From: Azospirillum cavernae
Lineage (GTDB): Bacteria > Pseudomonadota > Alphaproteobacteria > Azospirillales > Azospirillaceae
Assembly: GCF_003590795.1 (NCBI RefSeq)
Contig: NZ_QYUL01000003.1
Span: forward strand, 496,001 to 560,000
DNA length: 64,000 nt
Direction: 5' to 3'
Each line of letters begins with the position of its first letter. Position 1 is the stretch's first letter. The notes beneath the pieces were generated by a model. It worked only from the letters and a program-made list of their open reading frames with translations, ran no database searches and was not told the DNA's origin. The position numbers were made by a program, and so were the translations under genes. Positions 31,454 to 39,968 of this stretch are shown here, one piece after another.

Positions 31454-32062
31454 ATGTTCGATCGTCCGCAGCGCAACAACTCGTTCCGCGCTCCCGAGAT
31501 TACCCAGCGCGACATCCGAGCCACTGTGAAGTGGTTCAACAGCACCAAGGGCTTCGGCTTCGTGACGCCCGAAGACGGCTCGCCCGACGCTTTCCTTCAC
31601 TCGACGGTTTTGCAATTCAGCGGGCATGACAGCCTCGACGAAGGCGCGACCATCGTGTGCGACCTCTCGCGCGGCCCGAAGGGCCCGCAGGTCGCCACCA
31701 TCCACTCCGTGGACCTGTCCACCGCCGCCCCGAGCAGCCGTCCGGCCCGCCCGGCGCGCGACCGTGACAGCGGCTGGGGCAATGATGGCGGCTACGGCGG
31801 CGGTGGCAACAGCTACGGCGGCGGTCAAGACTCCTACGGCGATTCCGACAGCGGCGAGACCGTTGACGGCACCGTCAAGTGGTTCAACGTGACCAAGGGC
31901 TTTGGCTTCATCGCCCCGGCCAGCGGCGGCAAGGACATCTTCGTCCACATCCGCGCGTTGGAGCGTTCGGGCATCCAGTCTTTGGCCGATGGCGAGCAGG
32001 TGCGTGTCAGCATCCGCCAGGGTGCCAAGGGTCCGGAAGCGCAGCGCGTCGAGCTGGCGTAA
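31454..32062 (+). CDS. Dual cold-shock-domain protein
   Basis: 202-residue nucleic-acid-binding protein with two CSDs, a form common in alphaproteobacteria. CSD1 (about 25-90) has [13 protein letters not shown] but a degenerate RNP2 (AFLHST); CSD2 (about 135-200) has VKWFNVTKGFGFI and a standard DIFVHI. A Gly/Ser/Tyr-rich linker (GGYGGGGNSYGGGQ) joins them. The start MFDRPQRNN is chosen from the family N-terminus; the upstream region of nearly 190 bp leaves room for a long cold-responsive leader. A perfect terminator follows. Confidence 0.92.
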   Translation: MFDRPQRNNSFRAPEITQRDIRATVKWFNSTKGFGFVTPEDGSPDAFLHSTVLQFSGHDSLDEGATIVCDLSRGPKGPQVATIHSVDLSTAAPSSRPARPARDRDSGWGNDGGYGGGGNSYGGGQDSYGDSDSGETVDGTVKWFNVTKGFGFIAPASGGKDIFVHIRALERSGIQSLADGEQVRVSIRQGAKGPEAQRVELA

Positions 32063-32091
32063 CGTCTCGTCTCGTGATGTGATCTGATGCG

Positions 32092-32125
32092 AAAAACCCC
32101 CGCTCCACTGGAGCGGGGGTTTTTT
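32092..32125. terminator. Bidirectional rho-independent terminator
   Basis: AAAAACCCCCGCTCCA (32092-32107) and TGGAGCGGGGGTTTTT (32109-32124) form a perfect stem followed by T's; the mirror A-run serves the opposite strand. It separates the cold-shock gene from the convergent reductase gene. Confidence 0.93.
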
Positions 32126-32161
32126 GTTGTCCGTCTTTTGAGTCCGTCTTTTGAACAAGCT

Positions 32162-33199
32162 TCAGGCGACGCTGGGCAAAAAGCGTTCGCTGAACAGATG
32201 GCTGTCCGGCACGCCCTGCTCGCGGGCGGCGCGCTCCACCGCGTCGATCAGCGCGGGCGGGCCGCAGGTGTAAAGATCGGGGGCCACGCCCAACGCCGCC
32301 AGATCGGCGCGCACCGCGTCCGCCGGGGTTCCCCGGAAGCCTTGCCACCCCTCCCCCGCCCGCCAGACGCAGGGGATCAGGGTGAAGCCCGGCAACTCCT
32401 CCGCCAACCGTCCGAGTTCGTCGAGCGCGAACAGCTCGCTCTCCCGGTTGACGCCGAAATAGAGGCGGGCGGGTTGCGGATCCTGATAGTCGGCCATCCG
32501 CCGCAGCATGGACAGCATCGGGGCCAGCCCGGTTCCCCCGGCGACGAACCAGCGCGGGCGCAAGCCATGCTCCTGCAAGGTGAAACCGCCCAGCGGCCCA
32601 TGCGTCAGCACGCGATCCCCGATCTTGGCCCGCCGCTCCAGATAACCGGAAAAACGCCCCTGGGGTTGCAGACGGATCAGAAACTCCAACGCGCCGTCCC
32701 AATTCGCCGTGTTGGCCAGCGAATAGGCGCGGCGCACGCCCTCGCCGGGAATCTCCAACTCCATATATTGCCCAGCTTCGAACTCCGCCGCGCGGCCCTC
32801 TCCCTCGTCTTCCAGTTCCAGACACAGGCGGACGGTTCGCTCCCCCACCAGCGTCAATTCGGTCACGGCGCCGCCGCGCGGGCGCACGGCTTGGCTGAGG
32901 ATGCGGGAGCGGTCAAAGGGGGCGCCGACGCTCATGGGGCCGCGCGGGTAGGTCCGGCACAGCAGGATCGTCCGGCGTTCGGCGTCCTCCGCCGACAAGG
33001 CCGCGCTGCTGTGGGGACCAAGATGATACTCCCCCTCTTGCGCGGTGGCCCGGCAGGCTCCGCAACCGCCCTCCCGGCAAACCACCGGCAGGAACAGATC
33101 GACGGCGGCGGCGGCCTCGACAAGGCTTTGATCCTCGGCGCAGGGAAAGCTCAGCCGCTCGCCGTCGCGGGTGAGCAGCGCGATGCTGTGGACGCTCAT
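32162..33199 (-). CDS. 2Fe-2S ferredoxin-flavin-NAD(P)H reductase, probable Hcp reductase
   Basis: Three-domain electron-transfer protein, 345 residues. Residues about 1-95 are a plant-type [2Fe-2S] ferredoxin (CREGGCGACRA plus a distant LLCRTYP Cys). Residues about 100-205 bind FAD (RRAYSLAN) and 210-340 bind NAD(P)H (VAGGTGLAPMLSML, YTCGPPALIDAV). Its place 89 bp downstream of hcp suggests it is the Hcp electron donor. E. coli Hcr has the ferredoxin at the C-terminus; here it is N-terminal, as in BenC/MmoC-type reductases. Confidence 0.9.
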   Translation of the reverse strand: MSVHSIALLTRDGERLSFPCAEDQSLVEAAAAVDLFLPVVCREGGCGACRATAQEGEYHLGPHSSAALSAEDAERRTILLCRTYPRGPMSVGAPFDRSRILSQAVRPRGGAVTELTLVGERTVRLCLELEDEGEGRAAEFEAGQYMELEIPGEGVRRAYSLANTANWDGALEFLIRLQPQGRFSGYLERRAKIGDRVLTHGPLGGFTLQEHGLRPRWFVAGGTGLAPMLSMLRRMADYQDPQPARLYFGVNRESELFALDELGRLAEELPGFTLIPCVWRAGEGWQGFRGTPADAVRADLAALGVAPDLYTCGPPALIDAVERAAREQGVPDSHLFSERFLPSVA

Positions 33200-33288
33200 C
33201 GATTGGGAACCCCCCGGTCAGAACAGACAAAAAGCGCCGCCGGACGGACGGGGCGAACCCTTTCCGTCCGACGGCGCGGTTCAGACGA

Positions 33289-34950
33289 TCAGGCGGCGCG
33301 GTTCAGCGCGGCGGCGATGTCGTCTTGCGCGTTGGTGATCGGCTGGATGCCGAAACCGTCCACCAACGTCGCCAGCACGTTCGGCGTGATGAAGGCGGGC
33401 AAGGTCGGCCCCAGCCGGATGTTGCGGATGCCCAAAGCCAGCAGGGTCAACAGAACGGCGGCGGCCTTCTGCTCAAACCAGGACACCACCAGCGACAAGG
33501 GCAGGTCGTTGACGCTGCAATCGAAGGCTTCAGCCAAGGCCCCGGCGATGCGGATCGCCGAATAGCTGTCGTTGCACTGGCCGAGGTCGAGCAGGCGCGG
33601 AATGCCGCCGATGGCCCCGAACTCGTGACGGTTGAAGCGGTATTTGGCGCAACCCAGCGTCAGAACCACCGTGTCGTCCGGCGCGCCGGTCGCGAAGTCG
33701 GAGTAATAGTTGCGGCCCGACGCCGCGCCGTCACAGCCGCCGATCAGGAAGAAATGGCGGATGTCGCCCGCCTTCACCGCGTCGATGACGGCGCCCGCCA
33801 CGCCCAGCACCGCGTCGCGGCCAAAGCCGACGGTGATGGTCTGTTCCGGCTCGTCCGCCTTGAAGCCCGGCAAAGCGAGAGCGGCGGCGACCAACGGTCC
33901 GAATTGATGGTCGGTCAGGTGACGCAGACCGGGCCAACCCACCGGCCCGGCGGTGAAGATGCGCTGGCGGTAACGCGGGCCGGGTTCGATGATGCAATTG
34001 GACGTCATCAGGATCGGGCCGGGGAAGTTGGCGAAATCCGTTTGCTGGTCCTGCCACGCCCCGCCGTAATTGCCGACCAGATGCGGGTACGCCTTCAGCG
34101 TCGGATAGCTGTGGGCGGGCAGCATTTCGCCGTGGGTGTAGACGTTGATTCCCTTGCCCGCCGTTTGCTTCAGCAGAGCTTCCAGATCGCCCAGATCATG
34201 GCCACTGACCAGGATCGCCTTGCCCGCCACGGGGGCGACGCGGACGGCGGTCGGGCACGGCGTGCCGAAACGTCCGGTGTTGGCGGCGTCCAGCAACTCC
34301 ATGACCTCAAGGTTGAGGCGGCCGACCGACAGCGCGCGGTCCAGCAGCGTCGGGACGTCGGTCGGGTCGCTGGCCAGAAAATCCATCGCCTCTTCCACGC
34401 CCGCGAACACCGTGTCGCGGGTGTAGCCCAACACGGCGGCGTGGTTGGCGTAGGCGGCGACGCCCTTCATGCCATAGAGGATCAGGGCGCGCAGACCGAC
34501 GACGTCCTCCCCCACCTCGGCCAGACCGGCGTTGACCGGCACGGCGGCGGCCTGGACCAGCAGCCCTTCCAAATCGGCGGCGGGCGTCCACTCAATCGCC
34601 GGGCCGGTCGGGGCGGCGATTGTGGCGGCGTTGGGCGCGGCTTCGCAGCGCGCCTTCACCCGGTCGCGCACCGCCGCCGCCTCGTTCAGCAGGGTGACGA
34701 AGCGGGTCGGGTTGAAATTGACGTTGGTCAGGGTGGTGAACAGCGCGTGCAGCATGAAGGCGCCCGCCTCGTGGTCCGGCACGCCCAGCGCGCGGGCGCG
34801 GCGGGCCTGCTGGGCGACGCCCTTCACCGCGTGGACCAGCAGATCCTGGAGATCCGCCGTGGTCGCGTCCTTGCCGCACAGGCCCTTGGCCGACGCGCAG
34901 CCGTCGCCGCTGGGAAGACGGGTCGTTTGCTCGCACTGATAGCAAAACAT
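33289..34950 (-). CDS. hcp: Hybrid cluster protein (NO / hydroxylamine reductase)
   Basis: Reduces hydroxylamine and, in enteric bacteria, NO to N2O; protects against nitrosative stress. 553 residues. The N-terminal cysteines are C3, C6, C18 and C25 (C-x2-C-x11-C-x6-C), the spacing of the class II, E. coli-like proteins. Hybrid-cluster ligands appear in [19 protein letters not shown] and [11 protein letters not shown] at 34950 with AGAGGGCG upstream. A CRP/FNR-type palindrome and a well-spaced -10 precede it. The reductase gene follows as a likely operon partner. Confidence 0.97.
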   Translation of the reverse strand: MFCYQCEQTTRLPSGDGCASAKGLCGKDATTADLQDLLVHAVKGVAQQARRARALGVPDHEAGAFMLHALFTTLTNVNFNPTRFVTLLNEAAAVRDRVKARCEAAPNAATIAAPTGPAIEWTPAADLEGLLVQAAAVPVNAGLAEVGEDVVGLRALILYGMKGVAAYANHAAVLGYTRDTVFAGVEEAMDFLASDPTDVPTLLDRALSVGRLNLEVMELLDAANTGRFGTPCPTAVRVAPVAGKAILVSGHDLGDLEALLKQTAGKGINVYTHGEMLPAHSYPTLKAYPHLVGNYGGAWQDQQTDFANFPGPILMTSNCIIEPGPRYRQRIFTAGPVGWPGLRHLTDHQFGPLVAAALALPGFKADEPEQTITVGFGRDAVLGVAGAVIDAVKAGDIRHFFLIGGCDGAASGRNYYSDFATGAPDDTVVLTLGCAKYRFNRHEFGAIGGIPRLLDLGQCNDSYSAIRIAGALAEAFDCSVNDLPLSLVVSWFEQKAAAVLLTLLALGIRNIRLGPTLPAFITPNVLATLVDGFGIQPITNAQDDIAAALNRAA

Positions 34951-34987
34951 GAGGCGCCCTCTAAGGTTTCTGGAGTGTTCCAGAGCG

Positions 34988-35030
34988 CTTATAGGGGCGG
35001 TCCCGACCGCCTCACTTGACCATGGTCAAG
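34988..35030 (-). promoter_or_regulatory. CRP/FNR-type activator site and -10 of hcp
   Basis: CTTGACCATGGTCAAG at 35015-35030 is a perfect 16-bp palindrome containing TTGACC-AT-GGTCAA, as used by nitrosative-stress CRP/FNR regulators (HcpR/DNR/NnrR group). On the hcp strand a TATAAG hexamer lies 21 bp downstream (34988-34993), which places the site near -41.5, a class II activator arrangement. Confidence 0.75.
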
Positions 35031-35043
35031 CGGCAAAAAGCTT

Positions 35044-35934
35044 TTACGCCTGCTTGGCGTCGATGATGCCGCGACGGATGGCGCGGGTTTTGGTGAAGGT
35101 GTCCTGCAACTGCTGCCCCTCGCCCCAACGGATGGCGCGTTGCAGGGCGGTCAGATCCTCGGTGAAGCGTTGGAGAATCTCCAACACGGCTTCCCGGTTG
35201 TTGAGGAACACGTCGCGCCACATCACTGGATCGCTGGCGGCGATGCGGGTGAAGTCGCGGAAGCCGCCCGCCGAAAATTTGATGACTTCGGACTTGGTGT
35301 CCTCCTCCAGATCCGACGCGGTGCCGACGATGGTGTAGGCGATCAGGTGCGGCAGATGCGAGGTGATGGCGAGCACGCGGTCATGGTGGCTGGCCTCCAT
35401 GATCTCGACGTTGGAGCCGACGCGGCGCCACATCTCCACGACCTTCTCCACCGCCTGCGGATCGGCCCCGGTCGGCGGGGTCAGGATGCACCAGCGCCCT
35501 TGAAACAGCGAGGCGAAGCCGTTCTCCGGCCCGGAATGCTCGGTTCCCGCCACCGGGTGGCCGGGGACCAGATGCACGCCGTCGGGCAGGTTGGGGCCGA
35601 TGTCGCGCAACACCGCCTGCTTGACCGACCCGACGTCGGTCACGATGGTTCCGGGGGCCAGATGCGGGCCGATGCGCTCCCCCACCTCGGCGAAGCTGCC
35701 GACCGGGGTGGCCAGCACCACCAGATCGGCCCCGTCCAACGCGACCTCCACCTCGGTCGTCGCCATGTCGACGATGCCCAACTCCATCGCCTTGACGCAG
35801 ACGTCCTTGCTGCGGTCGGCGCAGACGACCTGCCGGGCGATGCCATATTCGGTCAGCGCGCGCGCCAGGGACGAGCCGATCAAGCCGATGCCGATGAAGG
35901 CGACGCGGTCGAACAGGGGGGCGGTGTCGCTCAT
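35044..35934 (-). CDS. tyrC: Prephenate / arogenate dehydrogenase
   Basis: Oxidative decarboxylation of prephenate or arogenate in tyrosine synthesis, NAD(P)+-linked. 296 residues. GIGLIGSSLARAL is the dinucleotide fold, GHPVAGTEHSGPENGFASLF is the conserved substrate-site segment, and SHLPHLIAYTIVG lies in the helical dimer domain. ATG at 35934 chosen from the family start (MSDTAPLFDRVAFIG); no clear ribosome-binding site. Whether prephenate or arogenate is preferred cannot be read from sequence. Confidence 0.93.
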   Translation of the reverse strand: MSDTAPLFDRVAFIGIGLIGSSLARALTEYGIARQVVCADRSKDVCVKAMELGIVDMATTEVEVALDGADLVVLATPVGSFAEVGERIGPHLAPGTIVTDVGSVKQAVLRDIGPNLPDGVHLVPGHPVAGTEHSGPENGFASLFQGRWCILTPPTGADPQAVEKVVEMWRRVGSNVEIMEASHHDRVLAITSHLPHLIAYTIVGTASDLEEDTKSEVIKFSAGGFRDFTRIAASDPVMWRDVFLNNREAVLEILQRFTEDLTALQRAIRWGEGQQLQDTFTKTRAIRRGIIDAKQA

Positions 35935-36031
35935 GATGGTCCACGGGGGTGGGTTGCGGGCGCGAAAAACGCCTTGTTTTAAACCACCTTGGGGCGGATG
36001 GACCAAGCGAAACTTTGCGAGGTTGCGGGCC

Positions 36032-36466
36032 TCAGCCCTCCGCCGCCTCTTCCTCGGCTTGCCGACGACGGAAGCCGACCAAGGCGGTTTCGTCGAGCAT
36101 GATGGCTTCTTTGCGTTTTTGCTTGTCTCTCTCGCGCTTCAACCGTTCTTCCTCGGCCAGTTCAAAGCGCTTCAGCTCCTGATAGGCTTCGGCCATCTGG
36201 TCGGTGGCCATGCTGATTTGCACCTCGACCTGAAGCAGCGATTCCCCCAGCTTGCGGCCCCGCTCCATCGCCGCTTGGGCGAAGTTGGCGTAGGTGAAGG
36301 ACACGGCAAAATCGTCGCGCGCCGTCGCCTGCTCGTGGGCGATTTCCTCTTTCAGCTTCTCGATTTCCGCCTTCAAACGGTCGCCGAGATTTTGCAGCTC
36401 CGCCAGGGTGCGGCGCTTTTCGTCCAGTTGCAGCTTTTGCAGGCGGATGATGGTTTTCAGGCTCAT
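36032..36466 (-). CDS. fliJ: Flagellar export chaperone FliJ
   Basis: 144-residue, highly charged, almost entirely coiled-coil protein with heptads from [19 protein letters not shown] to the basic C-terminal [12 protein letters not shown] region, matching FliJ in size, composition and position after fliI. FliJ couples the FliI ATPase to the export gate and escorts chaperones. The ATG overlaps the fliI stop by 4 bp (ATGA). Identity rests on context plus coiled-coil character. Confidence 0.85.
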   Translation of the reverse strand: MSLKTIIRLQKLQLDEKRRTLAELQNLGDRLKAEIEKLKEEIAHEQATARDDFAVSFTYANFAQAAMERGRKLGESLLQVEVQISMATDQMAEAYQELKRFELAEEERLKRERDKQKRKEAIMLDETALVGFRRRQAEEEAAEG

Positions 36467-37800
36467 TGCGGCCACTGCACCCCGAAGATTTCAGCCAGCA
36501 AGGCGTAGCTGGTGGCCAGATCGGTCGATTCCCGCTTGCCCTGCTTCAAAAAGGCTTCCAGCGCCGGTTGATAGTGGATCGCCTCGTCCACCTGCGGGTC
36601 GGAGCCTTTGCGGTAGGCGCCCAGCCGGATCATCTCCGCCATGTTGTCATAGGCCGACAACAGCCGCCGGGCGTGGTTGACCAACTCGTTTTCGTTGCGG
36701 CTGTTGCAGCCGGGCATGGTGCGCGACACGCTGCGCAGAATGTTGATGGCGGGGTAGCGGCCCCGTTCGCCGATCTGGCGTTCCAGCACGATGTGACCGT
36801 CGAGAATGCCGCGCACCGCGTCGGCGATTGGTTCATTGTGGTCGTCGCCCTCGACCAGCACGGTGAACAGGCCGGTGATCGACCCCGACCCGACCAGCCC
36901 CGGCCCGGCGCGCTCCAGCAGGCGCGGCAACTCGGCGAAGACCGTCGGCGGATAGCCCTTGGTCGTCGGCGGTTCGCCCGCCGACAGGCCGATTTCGCGC
37001 TGGGCCATGGCGAAGCGGGTGACGCTGTCCATCATGCACAGGACGTTGCGCCCCTCGTCGCGAAAATATTCGGCGACCGACAGGGTCATATAGGCGGCCT
37101 GGCGGCGCATCAGCGGCGCTTCGTCCGACGTGGCGCAGACGACGATGCTGCGGGCCAGGCCCTCTTCACCCAGATCCTCGGTGATGAACTCCTGCAACTC
37201 GCGCCCGCGTTCGCCGATCAGCCCGATGACCGCGATCTCCGCCCCGGAAAAACGCGCCAGCATCGACATGACCGAGGATTTGCCGACGCCCGACCCGGCG
37301 AAGATGCCCATGCGCTGGCCCAGGCAGCAGGTGAGAAAGGCGTTGATGGCGCGGATGCCCAAATCCAGCTTTTCCCCCACCCGCGCGCGGGCGTGGGCGT
37401 TGGGCGGCGTGTTGCGGATCGGCACGCCGCGCGTCCCGCGCGGCAGCGGCCCCTTGCCGTCCACAGGCTCGCCCAACGCGTTGACGACGCGGCCCAGCCA
37501 CGCGTCGGTCGGGAAGATGCTGGCCTGATCCTTCGCCACCAGGGCGCGACAGCCCAACCCAACGCCATCCAGCGCCCCAAAGGGCATCAGCAGGGCGCGG
37601 CCTTGCCGGAAGCCGACCACCTCGCAGGGGATGTGGCGGCCATCGCGGGATTCAACCACACAGCGACCGCCAACCGACAATTCCTTTTCAATGCCGCCGA
37701 CCTCAACCATCAGGCCAAGAACAGCCGTCACCCGGCCAAAGCGGTTGAAACCTGGGATGGCGTCGATGTCGTGGATGAGTTGAGCGATGTCGGCGGGCAC
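36463..37800 (-). CDS. fliI: Flagellum-specific export ATPase FliI
   Basis: Peripheral ATPase of the flagellar type III export apparatus, 445 residues. Walker [10 protein letters not shown], Walker B-like [28 protein letters not shown], and GERGREL; F1-beta-like throughout. The GTG at 37800 ([18 protein letters not shown]) is preferred because it has a GGAG about 9 nt upstream and gives family length; a longer frame to 37887 would run through the shared ctrA/fliI promoter region. Operon fliI-fliJ, divergent from ctrA. Confidence 0.95.
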   Translation of the reverse strand: MPADIAQLIHDIDAIPGFNRFGRVTAVLGLMVEVGGIEKELSVGGRCVVESRDGRHIPCEVVGFRQGRALLMPFGALDGVGLGCRALVAKDQASIFPTDAWLGRVVNALGEPVDGKGPLPRGTRGVPIRNTPPNAHARARVGEKLDLGIRAINAFLTCCLGQRMGIFAGSGVGKSSVMSMLARFSGAEIAVIGLIGERGRELQEFITEDLGEEGLARSIVVCATSDEAPLMRRQAAYMTLSVAEYFRDEGRNVLCMMDSVTRFAMAQREIGLSAGEPPTTKGYPPTVFAELPRLLERAGPGLVGSGSITGLFTVLVEGDDHNEPIADAVRGILDGHIVLERQIGERGRYPAINILRSVSRTMPGCNSRNENELVNHARRLLSAYDNMAEMIRLGAYRKGSDPQVDEAIHYQPALEAFLKQGKRESTDLATSYALLAEIFGVQWPQ

Positions 37801-37865
37801 GGGCGTGCTCCAAAAGCGCAATGGGTGAGGATTTTCAAGGCGTCCAGCGGTTGGCGAACCCGCCG

Positions 37866-37952
37866 TTAACCAGTATGCCCGCATCATGCCGGGGAAGCAT
37901 TAACGTTGCGTGAAGCGCATCCTTCTGGCGTTAAGCTGAATCGTCTGTTAAC
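37866..37952. promoter_or_regulatory. Four TTAA tetramers and a GANTC site between fliI and ctrA
   Basis: TTAAC occurs at 37866 (followed by CAG), 37900 and 37948, TTAAG at 37931, and GAATC at 37938. CtrA binds TTAA half-sites and CcrM methylates GANTC in relatives. Spacings do not give the full TTAA-N7-TTAA site; TTAACCAG at 37866 is close to the TTAACCAT half-site. Autoregulation of ctrA and control of fliI are plausible. Confidence 0.5.
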
Positions 37953-38050
37953 TTGTGTAAACGGCGGGGAGACACACCGTTCATGAAGGAGCGGGGGCCG
38001 CGCCGAAGTTCGGGTTGCGAAAGCGCACCATCAAACGTCGGGATGTCGCC

Positions 38051-38788
38051 ATGAGGGTTCTGCTGGTTGAGGACGATACCTCCGTCGCCAAAAGCATCGA
38101 GTTGATGCTGAACACGGAAGGTTTCATCGTCGATTCCACCGATCTGGGTGAAGACGGGCTGGAGATCGGCAAGCTTTACGACTACGACATCATCATCCTT
38201 GATTTGATGCTGCCGGACATCGACGGTTACGAGGTTCTGCGCCGTCTGCGCGCCGCCCGCGTCACCACCCCGATCCTGATTCTGTCCGGCCTGACCGAGA
38301 TGGACAACAAGATCAAGGGGCTGGGGTTCGGCGCCGACGATTACCTGACCAAGCCCTTTGACAAGCGCGAGTTGATCGCCCGCATCCAGGCCATCGTTCG
38401 CCGGTCCAAGGGCCATTCCGACAGCGTGATCCGCACCGGGCGGCTGACCGTCAACCTCGACACCCGCACGGTGGAGGTGGACACCCTGCCGCTGCATCTG
38501 ACCGGCAAAGAATATGGCATTCTGGAGCTGTTGAGCCTGCGCAAGGGCACGACGCTGACCAAAGAGATGTTTTTGAACCATCTCTATGGCGGAATGGACG
38601 AGCCGGAATTGAAAATCATCGACGTGTTCGTATGCAAACTCCGCAAGAAATTGGCCGCCGCCACCCAGGGCGACAATTACATCGAAACCGTGTGGGGACG
38701 CGGTTACGTCTTGCGCGATCCGCATGAGGAAATTGTCGAGGGCGCCGTTCCGCCGCCGCCGCGCATCCCGCAACAGGCGGTGGGCTGA
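38051..38788 (+). CDS. ctrA: Cell-cycle/motility response regulator CtrA
   Basis: OmpR/PhoB-type regulator, 245 residues. Receiver domain (1-118) with acidic pocket VEDD and phospho-acceptor Asp51 in IILDLMLPD, matching the CtrA numbering; conserved KPFDKREL. The DNA-binding winged helix (130-225) has [17 protein letters not shown] and [17 protein letters not shown], the CtrA hallmark. The C-terminus ends in a Pro-rich tail ([13 protein letters not shown]). In rhodospirilla-type bacteria CtrA mainly controls motility. The start at 38051 (MRVLLVEDD) is the family N-terminus. Phosphorylation probably via ChpT (46123). Confidence 0.95.
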   Translation: MRVLLVEDDTSVAKSIELMLNTEGFIVDSTDLGEDGLEIGKLYDYDIIILDLMLPDIDGYEVLRRLRAARVTTPILILSGLTEMDNKIKGLGFGADDYLTKPFDKRELIARIQAIVRRSKGHSDSVIRTGRLTVNLDTRTVEVDTLPLHLTGKEYGILELLSLRKGTTLTKEMFLNHLYGGMDEPELKIIDVFVCKLRKKLAAATQGDNYIETVWGRGYVLRDPHEEIVEGAVPPPPRIPQQAVG

Positions 38789-38805
38789 AACAGCCCGTTT
38801 TTTTT
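38782..38805 (+). terminator. Rho-independent terminator overlapping the ctrA stop
   Basis: GGGCTG (38782-38787), AAA loop, CAGCCC (38791-38796), then G and eight T's. The ctrA stop codon lies inside the hairpin. Confidence 0.9.
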
Positions 38806-38844
38806 ATTTTCGCGGTTTTCCGCGAGAAGCACGATTTCCGCTTG

Positions 38845-38869
38845 AAGTGGGGGGCAGTTCCCCCCACTT
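38845..38869 (+). other. Stable hairpin upstream of cspA
   Basis: AAGTGGGGGG (38845-38854), loop CAGTT, CCCCCCACTT (38860-38869): a perfect 10-bp stem about 145 bp before the cspA start. It may be a second terminator after ctrA or part of a long cold-shock leader. Confidence 0.5.
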
Positions 38870-39014
38870 ATAGGGTGTCATTCTGCTTCGGACTGCCCGG
38901 GCCTGTTTCGCCCTCGATCTCGCTTCGCGAGCTTGCCAGATTGCGGCCAATCCAAAATTCAGTCTGATGCGCCGCATCGGTGATGCGGCGCCACTTGCGT
39001 CATGGGAGACAGAG

Positions 39015-39224
39015 ATGCCCGTCGGCACCGTCAAATGGTTCAACAGCACCAAGGGCTTCGGTTTCATTCAGCCGGAAAGCGGCGGCGCGGATGTGTTCGT
39101 TCACATCTCCGCCGTTGAGCGCGCCGGCCTCCGCAGCTTGCTGGAAGGCCAAAAGGTTTCCTACGAAGAGCAGCGCGATCCGAAGCGTGGCAAGACGTCG
39201 GCGGAAAATCTGAAGGCGGTCTAA
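39015..39224 (+). CDS. cspA: Cold-shock protein, single CSD
   Basis: 69-residue cold-shock-domain RNA/DNA-binding protein. RNP1 KGFGFI and RNP2 VFVHIS are intact in a five-stranded OB fold ([16 protein letters not shown] start). GGGAGAC lies 5 nt before the ATG. More than 200 bp of untranslated sequence separate it from ctrA, consistent with the long leaders of cold-shock messages. A perfect terminator follows 22 bp after the stop. Confidence 0.95.
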   Translation: MPVGTVKWFNSTKGFGFIQPESGGADVFVHISAVERAGLRSLLEGQKVSYEEQRDPKRGKTSAENLKAV

Positions 39225-39246
39225 TCCGTTTTCAGCGATTCCAGAG

Positions 39247-39277
39247 AAAAGGGCATCGGGCAACCGATGCCCTTTTT
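39247..39277 (+). terminator. Rho-independent terminator after cspA
   Basis: AAAAGGGCATCGG (39247-39259), loop GCAA, CCGATGCCCTTTT (39264-39276) plus one further T: a perfect 13-bp stem ending in T's. Confidence 0.93.
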
Positions 39278-39306
39278 CCGTGCTTCCCGAACCGGAGTCT
39301 CCGCCC

Positions 39307-39525
39307 ATGGCCTTCAAACCGAACTACAACCAGCAGCGCGCCGAACGCAACCGCGCCAAAGAGCTGAAGAAGCAGGAAAAGCTGCAACGCCGCGAGGAAG
39401 ATGTGGCCGCCCGCCGCGCCACCGACCAACCCGGTGATGGCGATGCGGCTGACAGCGATGGCGCCGACGATGGCGCTGTCAGCGTGGCTGACGAGGCTGT
39501 CGGCGCCAAAACCGACAACGGTTGA
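39307..39525 (+). CDS. Small 72-residue charged protein downstream of cspA
   Basis: Begins MAFKPNYNQQRAERNRAKELKKQEKLQ: a strongly basic N-terminal half predicted to be one long helix, then an acidic low-complexity tail (GDGDAADSDGADDGA). The bipolar charge and Asn/Gln/Arg-rich start suggest RNA or ribosome association, an inference only. CGGAG precedes the ATG at 39307. It lies just after the cspA terminator, so it is expressed by readthrough or its own promoter. Confidence 0.75.
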   Translation: MAFKPNYNQQRAERNRAKELKKQEKLQRREEDVAARRATDQPGDGDAADSDGADDGAVSVADEAVGAKTDNG

Positions 39526-39656
39526 GCGGACACGCGTTCCGCATTGAACGATGGCGGAATGCGGTCCAACAGCCCTTGTTTTGTTGAGCGGCAGCACGCT
39601 TCGGGACGTTCCGTCTCGATGCGGGCCGCTCCAACGCCTATGTGGAGAGTGCGATC

Positions 39657-39881
39657 ATGGCCCGCAAGAAACCGCCGGTTGACAACGGCTTCATCCTTTT
39701 CGACATCCTCTATCAGGATGGCGCCCGCACCTCGAACCGCAAGGTTCCGACGGCGGAAATCGACAGCTACGACAGCGAAGGTTCGATCCGCGCCTTCATC
39801 GAAGGGCAGGACCGCAAGATTGCGGAAATGTCCGGCAACCCGCGCGGACCGATCAAGTCGATCACGCGCTCGGATGTCTGA
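39657..39881 (+). CDS. Small 74-residue hypothetical protein
   Basis: Begins MARKKPPVDNGFILFDILYQDGARTSNRKV and contains EIDSYDSEGSIRAFIEGQDRKIAEMSG; soluble mixed alpha/beta, no signal peptide. GTGGAGAG lies about 8 nt before the ATG, supporting this start over one five codons earlier. Same strand as the preceding small gene, 131 bp downstream; convergent with cheR. No family recognised. Confidence 0.7.
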   Translation: MARKKPPVDNGFILFDILYQDGARTSNRKVPTAEIDSYDSEGSIRAFIEGQDRKIAEMSGNPRGPIKSITRSDV

Positions 39882-39968
39882 TGTTTTTGGCCGGTGATTG
39901 GTCCCAATCATCGGCGTTTGTCGGTGGGCATGGCGGCGGTTCTGATCGCCGCCCCGGCCCCCGCCAAT

